Notes under the pieces: generated by a model | The model's database searches: none | What the model was told of the DNA's origin: nothing | What the model saw: the letters and a program-made list of their open reading frames with translations, nothing else | Position numbers and translations under genes: made by a program | Assembly (NCBI GenBank): GCA_017569285.1 | Contig: CP069419.1 | Coordinates: forward strand, 1,860,001-1,924,000 | Direction: 5' to 3' | DNA length: 64,000 bases | DNA from: Clostridiales bacterium | GTDB lineage: Bacteria; Bacillota; Clostridia; Christensenellales; Aristaeellaceae | Shown here: positions 9,285 to 16,855 of the stretch, one piece after another | Numbering within the stretch: position 1 is the first letter of the stretch | How the letters are laid out: every line of letters begins with the position of its first letter

Positions 9285-11279
9285 ATGAAAAAACATTCAT
9301 TGAAACAACTTCACAGTTTTCTTCTGCTGTGGGGATCACAGACCGTATCCCAGCTTGGGACGGCCATGACGGATTATGCGGTGATTATCTGGGTATACAG
9401 CCGGAGGGGAACCGCGTCCAGTGTGACCCTGTTGACAGTATGCACTTTCCTGCCGACGATCTTTTTCCGCTTCCTGGCCGGAAGCATGGTGGACCGGCAG
9501 AACAAAAAGCGGATCATGCTGATTGCGGACCTGGTAGCAGCCTGCGGAACGCTGGCTGTGTTTGTGCTGCATTCCGCGGAGGTCCTGGAGATCTGGCACC
9601 TGTATGTGATCAATTTCCTGCTCAGCCTCATGAACGCCTTCCAGGAACCGGCGTCTTTTGTCGCTGTCAGTATGCTGGTGCCGAAGGAACACTATGCCCG
9701 GGCCGGCGGCCTGCAGGGATTCAGCGGAGCCGCCGTATCCATCCTGGCCCCGGCGCTGGGCGCGCTGCTGCTGGCCTGCGGCGGGCTGGAACTGGTGCTG
9801 GTGATCGACCTGGCGACATTTGCTGTTGCCTTCCTGATACTGCTGTTCCTGATCCGGATTCCGGAGTCGGAACGGCAGGCAACGGAAGAGGAATCCTTCT
9901 CAAAAACCTGCTTGGCAGGGATCCGCTATCTGAAAGATCATACGGCCATCCTGCGGATTACGCTGTTCCTGGCGGTGATCAATTTCCTGGCGAAGCTGGG
10001 TAACGACGGAATGCTTTCTCCCTTTATCCTGGGCAGGACGGGCAATAACCAGTCCGTGCTGGGCATGGTGGAAAGCTTTACGGCCCTGGGCGTGCTGGCC
10101 GGGAGTTTACTGGCAACGCTGGTGAAACCGGCAAGGAAACGGGCCCGGTTAATCTTTATTGCCACAGGCCTGGTCTTTTCCGGAAACATTATCCAGGGCC
10201 TGGCGCAGCAGCCGTGGCTGTGGTGCGCGGCGGCGTTCGGCAGCTATCTGATGGCAGCCGTAATGAACGTGAACATGGATATCCTGATGCGGGAGAAGGT
10301 TCCGGTGGAGATGCAGGGACGGGTGTTCTCCGCGAAGAGCACCCTGCAGAATTTCACGATCCCGCCTGCCCTCCTGCTGGGCGGCCTGCTGGCGGACACG
10401 GTGTTTGAGCCGTTTATGATGAAAGAATCTCCGGCACAGCAGGCACTGTCCGGACTTTTCGGGACAGGAAAAGGAACCGGCATCGGGCTGATGTTCTTTA
10501 TCATCGGGATTGCCGGGATGCTGGTCAGTTTCACCCGGCTGCGGAAGCCGGTCTACAGGGAACTGGACCGGACGGAAACAGAACCATTACAGGAAAAGGG
10601 AATGGAGGTAACAATGATGAACAATAAAGCAATTGCTTTTTTCAGCGGATTCCCGGACCGCAGGTTTACGGATGAGATTGCCGGACGCCTGGCAAAAGAG
10701 CTGCCCGTGCGCCGGTGCATTGTGTTTATCACCGCCTGCCCGGTGGACTATCAGCAGAATGACGAGGACTCTGCCGGGATGCACGGGATGTTTGAGGAAT
10801 ACGGCATCGGCTTTGACCGGTTCTGCGTGGTTGACGCCAGGATGGAGCCCGCTGACGCGCAGCAGTGGGCCCGGGAAGCAGACTGCTTTTTCCTGATGGG
10901 CGGCGGAGTCTGCGCCGAGCAGATGCAGCTGATGCGTGACAAAGGCATCTATGATATTGTCCGGGACGGACCGGCCATGGTCCTGGGCGTCAGCGCCGGC
11001 TCCATGAATATGGGAAAAACCACGGTGGATATCTGGGAATCCCTCGAGCCGTATGAAGGGCTCGGGTTTGCCGATATTACGATGATCGGCCACTTCAGTT
11101 ATGACGACACGGAACGGCTGCGCCTCATGAAGGCGGTTTCCATGGAGAGGCCTGTCTGTGCCATGGAGGATGAGAGCGCGATCTTCATCAAAAACAGCAA
11201 GGCTGAAATCATTGGAATTATTCATCGGATTGACAAGGGTGAGATCAGGCCGTTTACAGAAGAAGATGTACGGTTCTGA
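9285..11279 (+). CDS. MefA-like MFS exporter fused in frame to a peptidase S51 domain
   Basis: Residues 1 to about 430 form a 10-12-helix major facilitator of the MFS_3/macrolide-efflux type (the segment AGSMVDRQNKKRIM matches the loop between helices 2 and 3; AFQEPASFVAVSMLVP follows helix 4). Residues from about 446 form a peptidase S51 domain with nucleophile motif GVSAGSM near residue 570 and a likely catalytic His in MIGHFSYDD near 602. There is no stop codon between them. However, a strong GGAGGT lies 4 nt before two ATG codons at 10614 and 10617, so the S51 domain could also be made as a separate protein. AAGGAG precedes ATG 9285. The fusion may be real or a recent stop-codon loss. Confidence 0.85.
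   Translation: MKKHSLKQLHSFLLLWGSQTVSQLGTAMTDYAVIIWVYSRRGTASSVTLLTVCTFLPTIFFRFLAGSMVDRQNKKRIMLIADLVAACGTLAVFVLHSAEVLEIWHLYVINFLLSLMNAFQEPASFVAVSMLVPKEHYARAGGLQGFSGAAVSILAPALGALLLACGGLELVLVIDLATFAVAFLILLFLIRIPESERQATEEESFSKTCLAGIRYLKDHTAILRITLFLAVINFLAKLGNDGMLSPFILGRTGNNQSVLGMVESFTALGVLAGSLLATLVKPARKRARLIFIATGLVFSGNIIQGLAQQPWLWCAAAFGSYLMAAVMNVNMDILMREKVPVEMQGRVFSAKSTLQNFTIPPALLLGGLLADTVFEPFMMKESPAQQALSGLFGTGKGTGIGLMFFIIGIAGMLVSFTRLRKPVYRELDRTETEPLQEKGMEVTMMNNKAIAFFSGFPDRRFTDEIAGRLAKELPVRRCIVFITACPVDYQQNDEDSAGMHGMFEEYGIGFDRFCVVDARMEPADAQQWAREADCFFLMGGGVCAEQMQLMRDKGIYDIVRDGPAMVLGVSAGSMNMGKTTVDIWESLEPYEGLGFADITMIGHFSYDDTERLRLMKAVSMERPVCAMEDESAIFIKNSKAEIIGIIHRIDKGEIRPFTEEDVRF
10614..11279 (+). CDS. 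Possible independently translated peptidase S51 protein (internal start)
   Basis: This is the C-terminal part of the preceding frame, listed because GGAGGT at 10605-10610 with a 3-4 nt spacer before ATG ATG gives it its own translation start. The 221-residue product would be a complete dipeptidase-E-like serine peptidase (usual length 210-240), with an alpha/beta flavodoxin-like fold, GVSAGSM nucleophile elbow and downstream His. S51 enzymes cleave Asp-X dipeptides or cyanophycin-type substrates; here the substrate is unknown. Its last 50 residues are nearly repeated in the remnant at 15166-15318. Confidence 0.55.
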   Translation: MMNNKAIAFFSGFPDRRFTDEIAGRLAKELPVRRCIVFITACPVDYQQNDEDSAGMHGMFEEYGIGFDRFCVVDARMEPADAQQWAREADCFFLMGGGVCAEQMQLMRDKGIYDIVRDGPAMVLGVSAGSMNMGKTTVDIWESLEPYEGLGFADITMIGHFSYDDTERLRLMKAVSMERPVCAMEDESAIFIKNSKAEIIGIIHRIDKGEIRPFTEEDVRF

Positions 11280-11478
11280 AGAACGGACTTCGGATATGCT
11301 GCAACAAATCCAGTTGCAGCCTGGGTTGCACTTCTAGAATTGTCCGGAAAGGCAGAATTGTACCTTAAAAAATGAATGGTCAGACCTGGTCAAATGCGGT
11401 AAACAAGGCTTTTTGATAACTTAACCGGAAAAAGCCGGTCACTGTAAGCGGAGCGAGGTTGGAATTCATAAATCTCGA
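11280..11478. other. Intergenic region with a hairpin after the S51 gene
   Basis: GCTGCAA (11298-11304) pairs with TTGCAGC (11314-11320), giving a hairpin without a T-tract. The corresponding position behind the S51 remnant at 15.3 kb carries a related hairpin. The rest of the stretch, up to the first tRNA fragment, shows no gene. Confidence 0.5.
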
Positions 11479-11479
11479 T

Positions 11480-11500
11480 TTCGGGACCAAAAGGCCGTGG
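11480..11500 (+). pseudogene. tRNA-Pro fragment (anticodon-arm part)
   Basis: These 21 nt match positions 6699-6719 of the intact tRNA-Pro with a single mismatch and span the anticodon loop and variable region. The match stops abruptly; the T arm follows only 121 nt later at 11622, so the copy is split by an insert. Confidence 0.8.
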
Positions 11501-11621
11501 ATGAGCGAGCCGAACGTCAGCACAGCGTGCTGTCCGCCGCAGGCGGAAGAGAGGCGAACGAATCAATCGAAACGAGCAATGCGACCGCTCCAAGGGAGCA
11601 GTGCGAAGATTGAGATTGCGT
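11501..11621. repeat. Insert splitting the tRNA-Pro copy, containing a REP-like element
   Basis: About 120 nt of GC-rich, hairpin-bearing DNA separates the two halves of the tRNA-Pro copy. Its last part (11568-11620) begins CGAAACGAG, contains a GCTCC/GGAGC hairpin and ends GATTGAGATTGCG. A similar element with the same order of parts lies at 55065-55112, suggesting a dispersed repeat. Confidence 0.45.
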
Positions 11622-11641
11622 TTCGAATCCCGCCACTTCGA
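11622..11641 (+). repeat. Direct repeat of the tRNA-Pro 3' end (att-like)
   Basis: The 20 nt are identical to the last 20 nt of tRNA-Pro (6721-6740). A second copy of 19 nt follows at 11679-11697, with a GATTCCCC/GGGGAATC hairpin between them. Duplicated tRNA 3' ends are the classic footprint of tRNA-targeted site-specific integration. Confidence 0.8.
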
Positions 11642-11678
11642 CGATTCCCCAAAGGGGAATCATGACTATTGAACCGTA

Positions 11679-11738
11679 TCGAATCCCGCCACTTCGATTT
11701 CCCGGGACATTGAAAATCAGTACTCCTGGGGTTTTTGC
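11679..11738 (+). repeat. Second copy of tRNA-Pro 3' end with degenerate terminator
   Basis: Positions 11679-11697 repeat the tRNA-Pro 3' end. The following DNA keeps most of the tRNA terminator (CCCGGGACATTG, then TCCTGGGG and a T-tract at 11728 onwards), so homology with the 6.72-6.78 kb region runs well past the tRNA. Confidence 0.75.
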
Positions 11739-11788
11739 TTTTGTTGAAATACCGCAACCGCACCGCAACGGGATTTTGCTGATGAACA

Positions 11789-11819
11789 AAAAAACGGGAA
11801 TTGCCACATTCCCGTTTTT
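11789..11819. terminator. Bidirectional intrinsic terminator
   Basis: AAAACGGGAAT and ATTCCCGTTTT form an 11-bp stem with A-rich and T-rich flanks on both sides. It can end the minus-strand SH3 gene (stop at 11902) and plus-strand readthrough from the accessory segment. Confidence 0.8.
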
Positions 11820-11901
11820 CCTGGAGTAAAAAACATATGCTTTGATTTCACTGAATTAACTTCCGATATCGTCGGCTATCATGTAAAGCTCTTCACTATA
11901 A

Positions 11902-13158
11902 TTATCCTTCCGTCCACATTGATGGAAGCATAAGCCGTGAATCAAAAGACAAATCATCCACGGATATGAGCCAACCGTAATACGATTGGCCTCCTACGGG
12001 GATCTCGCATGATACCCAGACGGTGCTTTCTGTCAGGTATTGGCCCCACCCGGTTCTCTGACCGTCCTGGTCAAGGCTGGTCAGTATCTGCACTTCCGTT
12101 CCTTCCGGTATCAGGCCGAGTTCATTGTCGGGAACGATTTTTCCGCTTCCATCAAAGTGATAAGCCTGAGTTCCGCCGCTCTTTTTCACACGGGCCAGGG
12201 TTGAAATACTTCCTTTTCCGCTTTCTTCCACAAAAGACTGCTGGATATAAAAGGGGAATGTTTCATATGTTTGCTCATCCACCCAAGTTCTTCCCTCGCA
12301 GAAATACAGGGGCATTTTTTTGCTCCCTGTGATTCCGAGAATAAACAGCGGGTCATTCTGATATACTTCACCGACACTGCTGCCGGAAACGATGGCGCTG
12401 GGCTGTTTGAGCATTCCCCATTGCGGAATGAGTAACGGTTCTCCTCCGGTTGAAAAGTCAAGATAGTCATCCCGGACATATCCGCTCACGCTTGCGTTTC
12501 GCACCCTGTGCCATCCATCTGCGGAATTATGCCAGTCAAAGATCAGGTCTACAACTGTGCCCGGATAGAGTTTACATACAGAGGCAGATTTGATATCTGT
12601 ATCTGCCCGAACATTAATTGGCAGATCTGCCCGGTCAGAATGTATTCTTGCGTGTCCAAGATTATCTGTCCAGGAAATTTTCTCCATGATGCAGTCGCCG
12701 TACAGGATTTCATTATCCTGAAGATGTGCTTCCACATGAACGTAGGTTTCGTCAATTGTACCCAGAACATACAAAAGCGTATTCTCGGGAATCTGGTGTT
12801 CCTTACCTTCCAGATCAATCAAAGAGATTTGCCCATCTGGATCAGGATAAGCAATTCTTCCGTATGGTGCGTTTACAGCAACCGGAATGCCTTCCTGCAG
12901 ATAGGATTTCATCATCCAGCCTGTACGTCCGCCGATGGTTATGTGTACCCAGCCATCTTTTTCTTCATCAGCGGTATAATGAGCACCATTATAGTACTGG
13001 CCGATGATTTTACCTTTGGGTGTCTCACGCAGCTTCACCCTGGCATCGATGTCCTTACCAGCGACGGAAACAATGCCCTCCGTAGTTGAACTTGCCTGAG
13101 CCAGCGAAATGCCAGCCAGCAGTAAAAGTATGAGACAGAATATAATTTTCTTGCGCAC
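11902..13158 (-). CDS. Secreted protein with SH3b-type repeats
   Basis: The 418-residue product begins with a signal peptide (RKKIIFCLILLLLAGISLAQA) and then shows SH3b-like segments: one early (VKLRETPKGKIIGQYYNGA... DGWVHITIGGRTGWM), one in the middle (INVRADTDIKSASVCKLYPG... DGWHRVRNASVSGYV) and a weaker one near the end (EGTEVQILTS... WGQY). Such domains bind cell wall or mediate protein contacts; no catalytic domain is visible. A GTG start at 13158 is chosen because AGGGGG lies about 9 nt upstream and places the signal peptide at the N terminus; the frame stays open to 13218. Codon use is visibly more AT-rich than in the housekeeping genes, consistent with acquisition. Confidence 0.75.
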   Translation of the reverse strand: MRKKIIFCLILLLLAGISLAQASSTTEGIVSVAGKDIDARVKLRETPKGKIIGQYYNGAHYTADEEKDGWVHITIGGRTGWMMKSYLQEGIPVAVNAPYGRIAYPDPDGQISLIDLEGKEHQIPENTLLYVLGTIDETYVHVEAHLQDNEILYGDCIMEKISWTDNLGHARIHSDRADLPINVRADTDIKSASVCKLYPGTVVDLIFDWHNSADGWHRVRNASVSGYVRDDYLDFSTGGEPLLIPQWGMLKQPSAIVSGSSVGEVYQNDPLFILGITGSKKMPLYFCEGRTWVDEQTYETFPFYIQQSFVEESGKGSISTLARVKKSGGTQAYHFDGSGKIVPDNELGLIPEGTEVQILTSLDQDGQRTGWGQYLTESTVWVSCEIPVGGQSYYGWLISVDDLSFDSRLMLPSMWTEG

Positions 13159-13292
13159 AATCAATGACCCCCTTTTACCAAGATAACGATCCTGAATGTG
13201 ATTTCTGTTCCGCATCACAAGAAAATCAAAATATTTCTTCTGGGTTTCTTTTCAATCAGATATCCCGGCAGACCGGAACTACCGGCACATTA

Positions 13293-13709
13293 TTACCTAA
13301 ACACAAACACGATATCATCTGAAGCGGCATCACTAATTCCGCCTGCTTTCCCGTAACACCTGCATGCGGAAACATTGTGTTTATGAGTAAGCAGAAACAT
13401 TTTGCGGCAGCCCAGGGCTTTCGAATGTTCATGAATAAACCGGACCAGTTCCGTTCCGTAACCCTGATTCTGCCATCCTTCCATAATGTCAATTGCATGC
13501 AGATAGTATACTTTTTGCCCGTCCGGCTCATTCAGGACATAGCCGTAGGCAAATCCGACTGCTTTTCCATTTTCTTCGGCAATATATCCGTATGCGTTCT
13601 TTTCATTCAAAAATGCCTTCAGTACCGCTTCATCGTATTTCGTATTCTCATCATCAACAAAGTCGAGCATCAGCGCAAGATTATGTTCGGCCAGCAGTTC
13701 ACATTTCAT
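13293..13709 (-). CDS. GNAT acetyltransferase resembling the AAC(3)-I group
   Basis: The 138-residue protein has the order of elements seen in aminoglycoside 3-N-acetyltransferase type I and related GNATs: a short N-terminal helix pair, YIAEENGKAVGFAYGYVL, a DI-x-GWQNQGYGTELV acetyl-CoA loop, and HNVSACRCYGKAGG near the end. Similarity to AAC(3)-I is in layout only; real drug acetylation is not shown. The ATG at 13709 has GAGG 9-10 nt upstream; a TTG five codons earlier is less likely. Confidence 0.82.
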   Translation of the reverse strand: MKCELLAEHNLALMLDFVDDENTKYDEAVLKAFLNEKNAYGYIAEENGKAVGFAYGYVLNEPDGQKVYYLHAIDIMEGWQNQGYGTELVRFIHEHSKALGCRKMFLLTHKHNVSACRCYGKAGGISDAASDDIVFVFR

Positions 13710-13766
13710 ATCATCCGACCTCAACTTCCGTTTTTTTGTGCAAGATCACCAAAGGTATTCAGAGCC

Positions 13767-15026
13767 TCAGCTGCCCTGCATATTCATCATGATCTGTTCA
13801 ATCGCCAGGGCGGCTTCATACAGCCTGTACTCATCCTTTCCGTACAGGATTACCGTTTCATTCACGCCGTTCGGATCCTTTTGTTTTCCCGCCACCGTCA
13901 CAGTCGGCAGGCCGCAGAAATGCATGATGCTTGTCGGTCCTGTCATCAGGACAGCGTCATAATGCTCAATCTCAGCCGTAACCCGTGCGATGGCTTCCCT
14001 GCGTACCTCCAGGGCATCCAGATAAGGCTTCCCCTGAAGTCCGCCCGGTGTCTCATCCAATGCCGCGCGCAGCAATTTGTCTCCGTACTTCATCATGGTA
14101 TCCGGATTGGCTTCGTAGTACGCGACGATCTCGGCCAGGGTTTTCCGTTTCGCTGTGGATTTTGCCAGATAGTCTTCCAGCATCGGCCGGAATTCCCACC
14201 GCATGATCGTTACCATTTCAGGTGCCGCACCCTGATCCACTTCCCCGATCACAGCCCCGCCCGCTTTCAGCTTCTTGAGCAGGCTGTCCAGGAAGCGTTT
14301 CCGACTTTCTTCAAACGCCTCCTGGTTGGCCCGGTTTACCGCAATGCGAAGTCCTTTCATCTTGAGGGGCTTCAGTTCCGGCAGCGGCTCATCCCGCATG
14401 GCGGAATATAGTTTCAGCGTGTCGGTCAGGTTCCGCGCCATGGCTCCCGCACTGTCCAGCGTTCTTGCAATGGGAATAATCCCCTCTGCCGACAGCGTGC
14501 CAACCGGCGGTTTCAGTCCGCAGATGCCGTTGAACATCGCACAGCCGGTAACGGAGTGGGACGTATCTGTTCCTACTGCCATCGGTACAATTCCCGCTGC
14601 AACCGCCACAGCCGATCCCGAGGAAGAACCGGTGGGCGAAAGCTTCGGATTCACCGCGTGAATCACCTGCCCGCCCCGGGAACTGTATCCGCCGGGCATA
14701 TTTTCGGTTGTGAAGTTGGCAAACTCCGTCATGTTGGTTTTTCCCAGGATTACCGCACCGTTTCTGCGCAGGTTCCGGATCACCGGTGCATCCTCCCGGG
14801 CAATATTGTCTGCCAGTGCCAGGCTGCCCGCTGTGGTATGCAGGCCTTTCACGTCAATATTGTCTTTCACCAGCACCGGTATCCCGGCCAGTAATTTGTC
14901 CTGTCTGGCCGCTTCCTGTGCTTTGGCTTGTTCCGGCGCGGTTTCATCCAGTTCCGCGATGCAGTTTAGCCTGTTTTTTCCGCCGATGCTTCCTGCAAGA
15001 GCCAGTGCGTTTTCTGTCTGATTCAT
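13767..15026 (-). CDS. Amidase signature family hydrolase
   Basis: The 419-residue protein is an amidase-signature enzyme (GatA/6-aminohexanoate-cyclic-dimer hydrolase/amide hydrolase type). The catalytic Lys is in PVLVKDNID, the Gly/Ser-rich stretch TGSSSGSAVAVAAG carries the cis-serine, and the nucleophile loop reads GTDTSHSVTGCAMFNGICGLKP. In most members this loop is GTDTGGSIRxPA, so the GG pair is replaced by SH while the serine remains. Stand-alone location, length and lack of gatB/gatC argue against a GatCAB role. ATG 15026 has GGAGG only 2 nt upstream; GTG 15035 is an alternative start. Confidence 0.85.
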   Translation of the reverse strand: MNQTENALALAGSIGGKNRLNCIAELDETAPEQAKAQEAARQDKLLAGIPVLVKDNIDVKGLHTTAGSLALADNIAREDAPVIRNLRRNGAVILGKTNMTEFANFTTENMPGGYSSRGGQVIHAVNPKLSPTGSSSGSAVAVAAGIVPMAVGTDTSHSVTGCAMFNGICGLKPPVGTLSAEGIIPIARTLDSAGAMARNLTDTLKLYSAMRDEPLPELKPLKMKGLRIAVNRANQEAFEESRKRFLDSLLKKLKAGGAVIGEVDQGAAPEMVTIMRWEFRPMLEDYLAKSTAKRKTLAEIVAYYEANPDTMMKYGDKLLRAALDETPGGLQGKPYLDALEVRREAIARVTAEIEHYDAVLMTGPTSIMHFCGLPTVTVAGKQKDPNGVNETVILYGKDEYRLYEAALAIEQIMMNMQGS

Positions 15027-15165
15027 ATCCTCCACATACCCTTCTGATGCTCAGGAAATTATGAGATAAACTGACAAGGGAGAATTATCTCCAGATGGAT
15101 TAAATATACTTCTGCATCCAGGCGGCGCTGTCCTTCCGTATATTCTCCGATACATGGCCGTATAC

Positions 15166-15318
15166 ATGAAAGAGGTTTCCATGGAACGGCCGGTCTGTGC
15201 CATGGAGGATGAGAGCGCCATTTTCATCAGGAACGGCAAAGCTGAAATTATTGGGGCCATCCATAAGATTGACAAGGGAGAAATCAGGCCGCTTACGGAA
15301 GAAGATATCCGGCTTTGA
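15166..15318 (+). pseudogene. Remnant of a peptidase S51 gene (C-terminal 50 codons)
   Basis: The frame translates to a 50-residue sequence ending EEDIRL that matches the last 50 residues of the S51 domain at 11.1-11.28 kb at nearly every position (for example SMERPVCAMEDESAIFI in both). The nucleophile region and everything upstream are missing, so this is a truncated copy left by duplication or deletion. A related hairpin follows both copies. The remnant contains the ATG codon of the aligned Met and a proper stop, but no ribosome site. Confidence 0.85.
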
Positions 15319-15331
15319 GACATGATTTATG

Positions 15332-15364
15332 GGATTGCTGCAGCCTAAACGGTTGCAGCAATCC
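15332..15364 (+). terminator. Hairpin after the S51 remnant
   Basis: GGATTGCTGCA (15332-15342) pairs perfectly with TGCAGCAATCC (15354-15364). A second hairpin GCGCAAC/GTTGCGC follows at 15382-15400. The T-tracts are weak, so these may be terminators or processing signals. Confidence 0.5.
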
Positions 15365-15522
15365 CTTTCAGTAAAAAAGCAGCGCAACCCGCAGTTGCGC
15401 AATTTCCTGAAACAGCATCTGTGAGTTGGTGGGAAAGCTGCCTGTTTTATGTTAATCTGTCCTTGCGACGCGGAGCAGAAAACTGTCAGGGACGACAAAT
15501 ACAGAATAAGAGGAGAAGCAAC

Positions 15523-16191
15523 ATGAGCTTTGGAAAAAACCTTCAGTATTTAAGGCAGCTGAGTGCGAATATGACCCAGGAAGCACTGGCGGAAAAGCTG
15601 AACGTCAGCCGCCAGACCATCTCAAAATGGGAAATGGACGCGGCAAATCCGGAAATGGACAAAGCGCTGGAAATCTGCAAAATCTTTAGCTGTACCCTGG
15701 ATAATCTCTTCCGGGAAGAAATGGATAAGCGCAGCGACGCTTATTCAAATCTCCGCACGGAGACAGTCGAAGGATTCCTCTATGTGGAGTATACGGTGAT
15801 CAGCCGGGAACCGGAAGCGGATACCATCGGCAGGATGTACAAATGCGCGGAGGAAAACGGAATCGCGAATCCGAGAGTCATCGGATGGGATTTCCCGAAG
15901 CTGTCGCAGGAACAGGTGAATGTGTTCAATATGCACGGATATACCGCGGCGTTGATCCTGCCGGAGGGCGTTACGCCGGAAGGATACGAAATTAAGGAAC
16001 AGCCAGCCCATCAGTATGCTGCGATCCATATTGACAGGCCTTTTGACAATCCGTTTTCCACCATTCCGGGAGCCTATCACACCCTCGGGGATTATATGAG
16101 GACGAACGGGCTGACATTTGTGGAAAATGAAGTCATTCCGTGTTTTGAAACGGATGGGGAAGGCATGGACGTTTACATGGCCTGTAAATGA
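15523..16191 (+). CDS. XRE-family regulator with GyrI-like effector domain
   Basis: The 222-residue protein has an N-terminal XRE helix-turn-helix (MTQEALAEKLNVSRQTISKWEMDAANPEMDKALEIC split over about residues 18-55) and a C-terminal domain of the GyrI/SoxR-effector type (from about 75: VEYTVISREPEADTIGRMY, later HQYAAIHIDRPFDNPF and a final FETDGEGMDVYMAC). Such domains bind hydrophobic or cationic small molecules, so the protein probably senses a toxic compound. ATG 15523 has AGGAGA 8 nt upstream; the longer open frame is rejected. The GNAT gene follows after 27 nt and may be its target. Confidence 0.85.
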   Translation: MSFGKNLQYLRQLSANMTQEALAEKLNVSRQTISKWEMDAANPEMDKALEICKIFSCTLDNLFREEMDKRSDAYSNLRTETVEGFLYVEYTVISREPEADTIGRMYKCAEENGIANPRVIGWDFPKLSQEQVNVFNMHGYTAALILPEGVTPEGYEIKEQPAHQYAAIHIDRPFDNPFSTIPGAYHTLGDYMRTNGLTFVENEVIPCFETDGEGMDVYMACK

Positions 16192-16218
16192 TGAAGATCC
16201 GGAAAGCGGAGGCAGCTG

Positions 16219-16665
16219 ATGACTTTACAGTTCATGAAAGCGGGTACTTCGGACGCCCTGGTGCTGAATGCCATATCCAGGCTTGCTTTTGACAGCGATA
16301 CGGAGGTGGGGGCTCCTTCCGCAGGAGGACCGCCCGGGTATATGTCGCTGAAATACCATATAAAAATGGCGAAATCAGGCCATCTGTTCAAACTGACGCA
16401 GAATGGCCTAATCCTTGGCGGGGCGGTCCTTTTCCGGAACGGGGACACGCTGAATATCGGAAGGATATTCATTGATCCGCAGCACTTTCGGAAAGGTTAC
16501 GGCACTTGTATGATGCGGGAAATCGAAGCACTGTTTCCGGATGCAAGGCTTTTTACGCTGGACACTCCCGCCTGGAATACCCGGACGAACGCCTTCTACA
16601 CCAGGCTGGGGTATTTGGAAGTGAAGCGTGACGGTGATTTTGTTTACTATTCAAAGAACCGCTGA
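16219..16665 (+). CDS. GNAT family N-acetyltransferase
   Basis: The 148-residue protein has the GNAT core: beta-strand LGGAVLFRNGDTLNIGRIFIDP followed by the acetyl-CoA loop HFRKGYGTCMMREIE and the late TRTNAFYTRLGYLEV element. GGAGG lies 6 nt before ATG 16219. It is 27 nt behind the XRE/GyrI regulator gene and is probably in the same transcript. Substrate unknown. Confidence 0.87.
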   Translation: MTLQFMKAGTSDALVLNAISRLAFDSDTEVGAPSAGGPPGYMSLKYHIKMAKSGHLFKLTQNGLILGGAVLFRNGDTLNIGRIFIDPQHFRKGYGTCMMREIEALFPDARLFTLDTPAWNTRTNAFYTRLGYLEVKRDGDFVYYSKNR

Positions 16666-16698
16666 CGGAGACACAAAACAGGTGTACCGGATGGATTC

Positions 16699-16739
16699 GA
16701 CCCACAGGGCTGAAATATTCAGCACCGCGGGTCTTTTTT
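16699..16739 (+). terminator. Intrinsic terminator after the XRE-GNAT operon
   Basis: GACCC (16699-16703) pairs with GGGTC (16729-16733), with an inner GCTGA/TCAGC stem, followed by six T residues. Confidence 0.75.
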
Positions 16740-16855
16740 CATCTTTGCCGACATGGTATCATTTCTGATGAAGAAACCGGACAAAACAAAGCAATCCATG
16801 ACAGGCTTTTTGCCGTGAACAGCCTTATGATCAATTGTGAAAGGAGGGAGACTGG

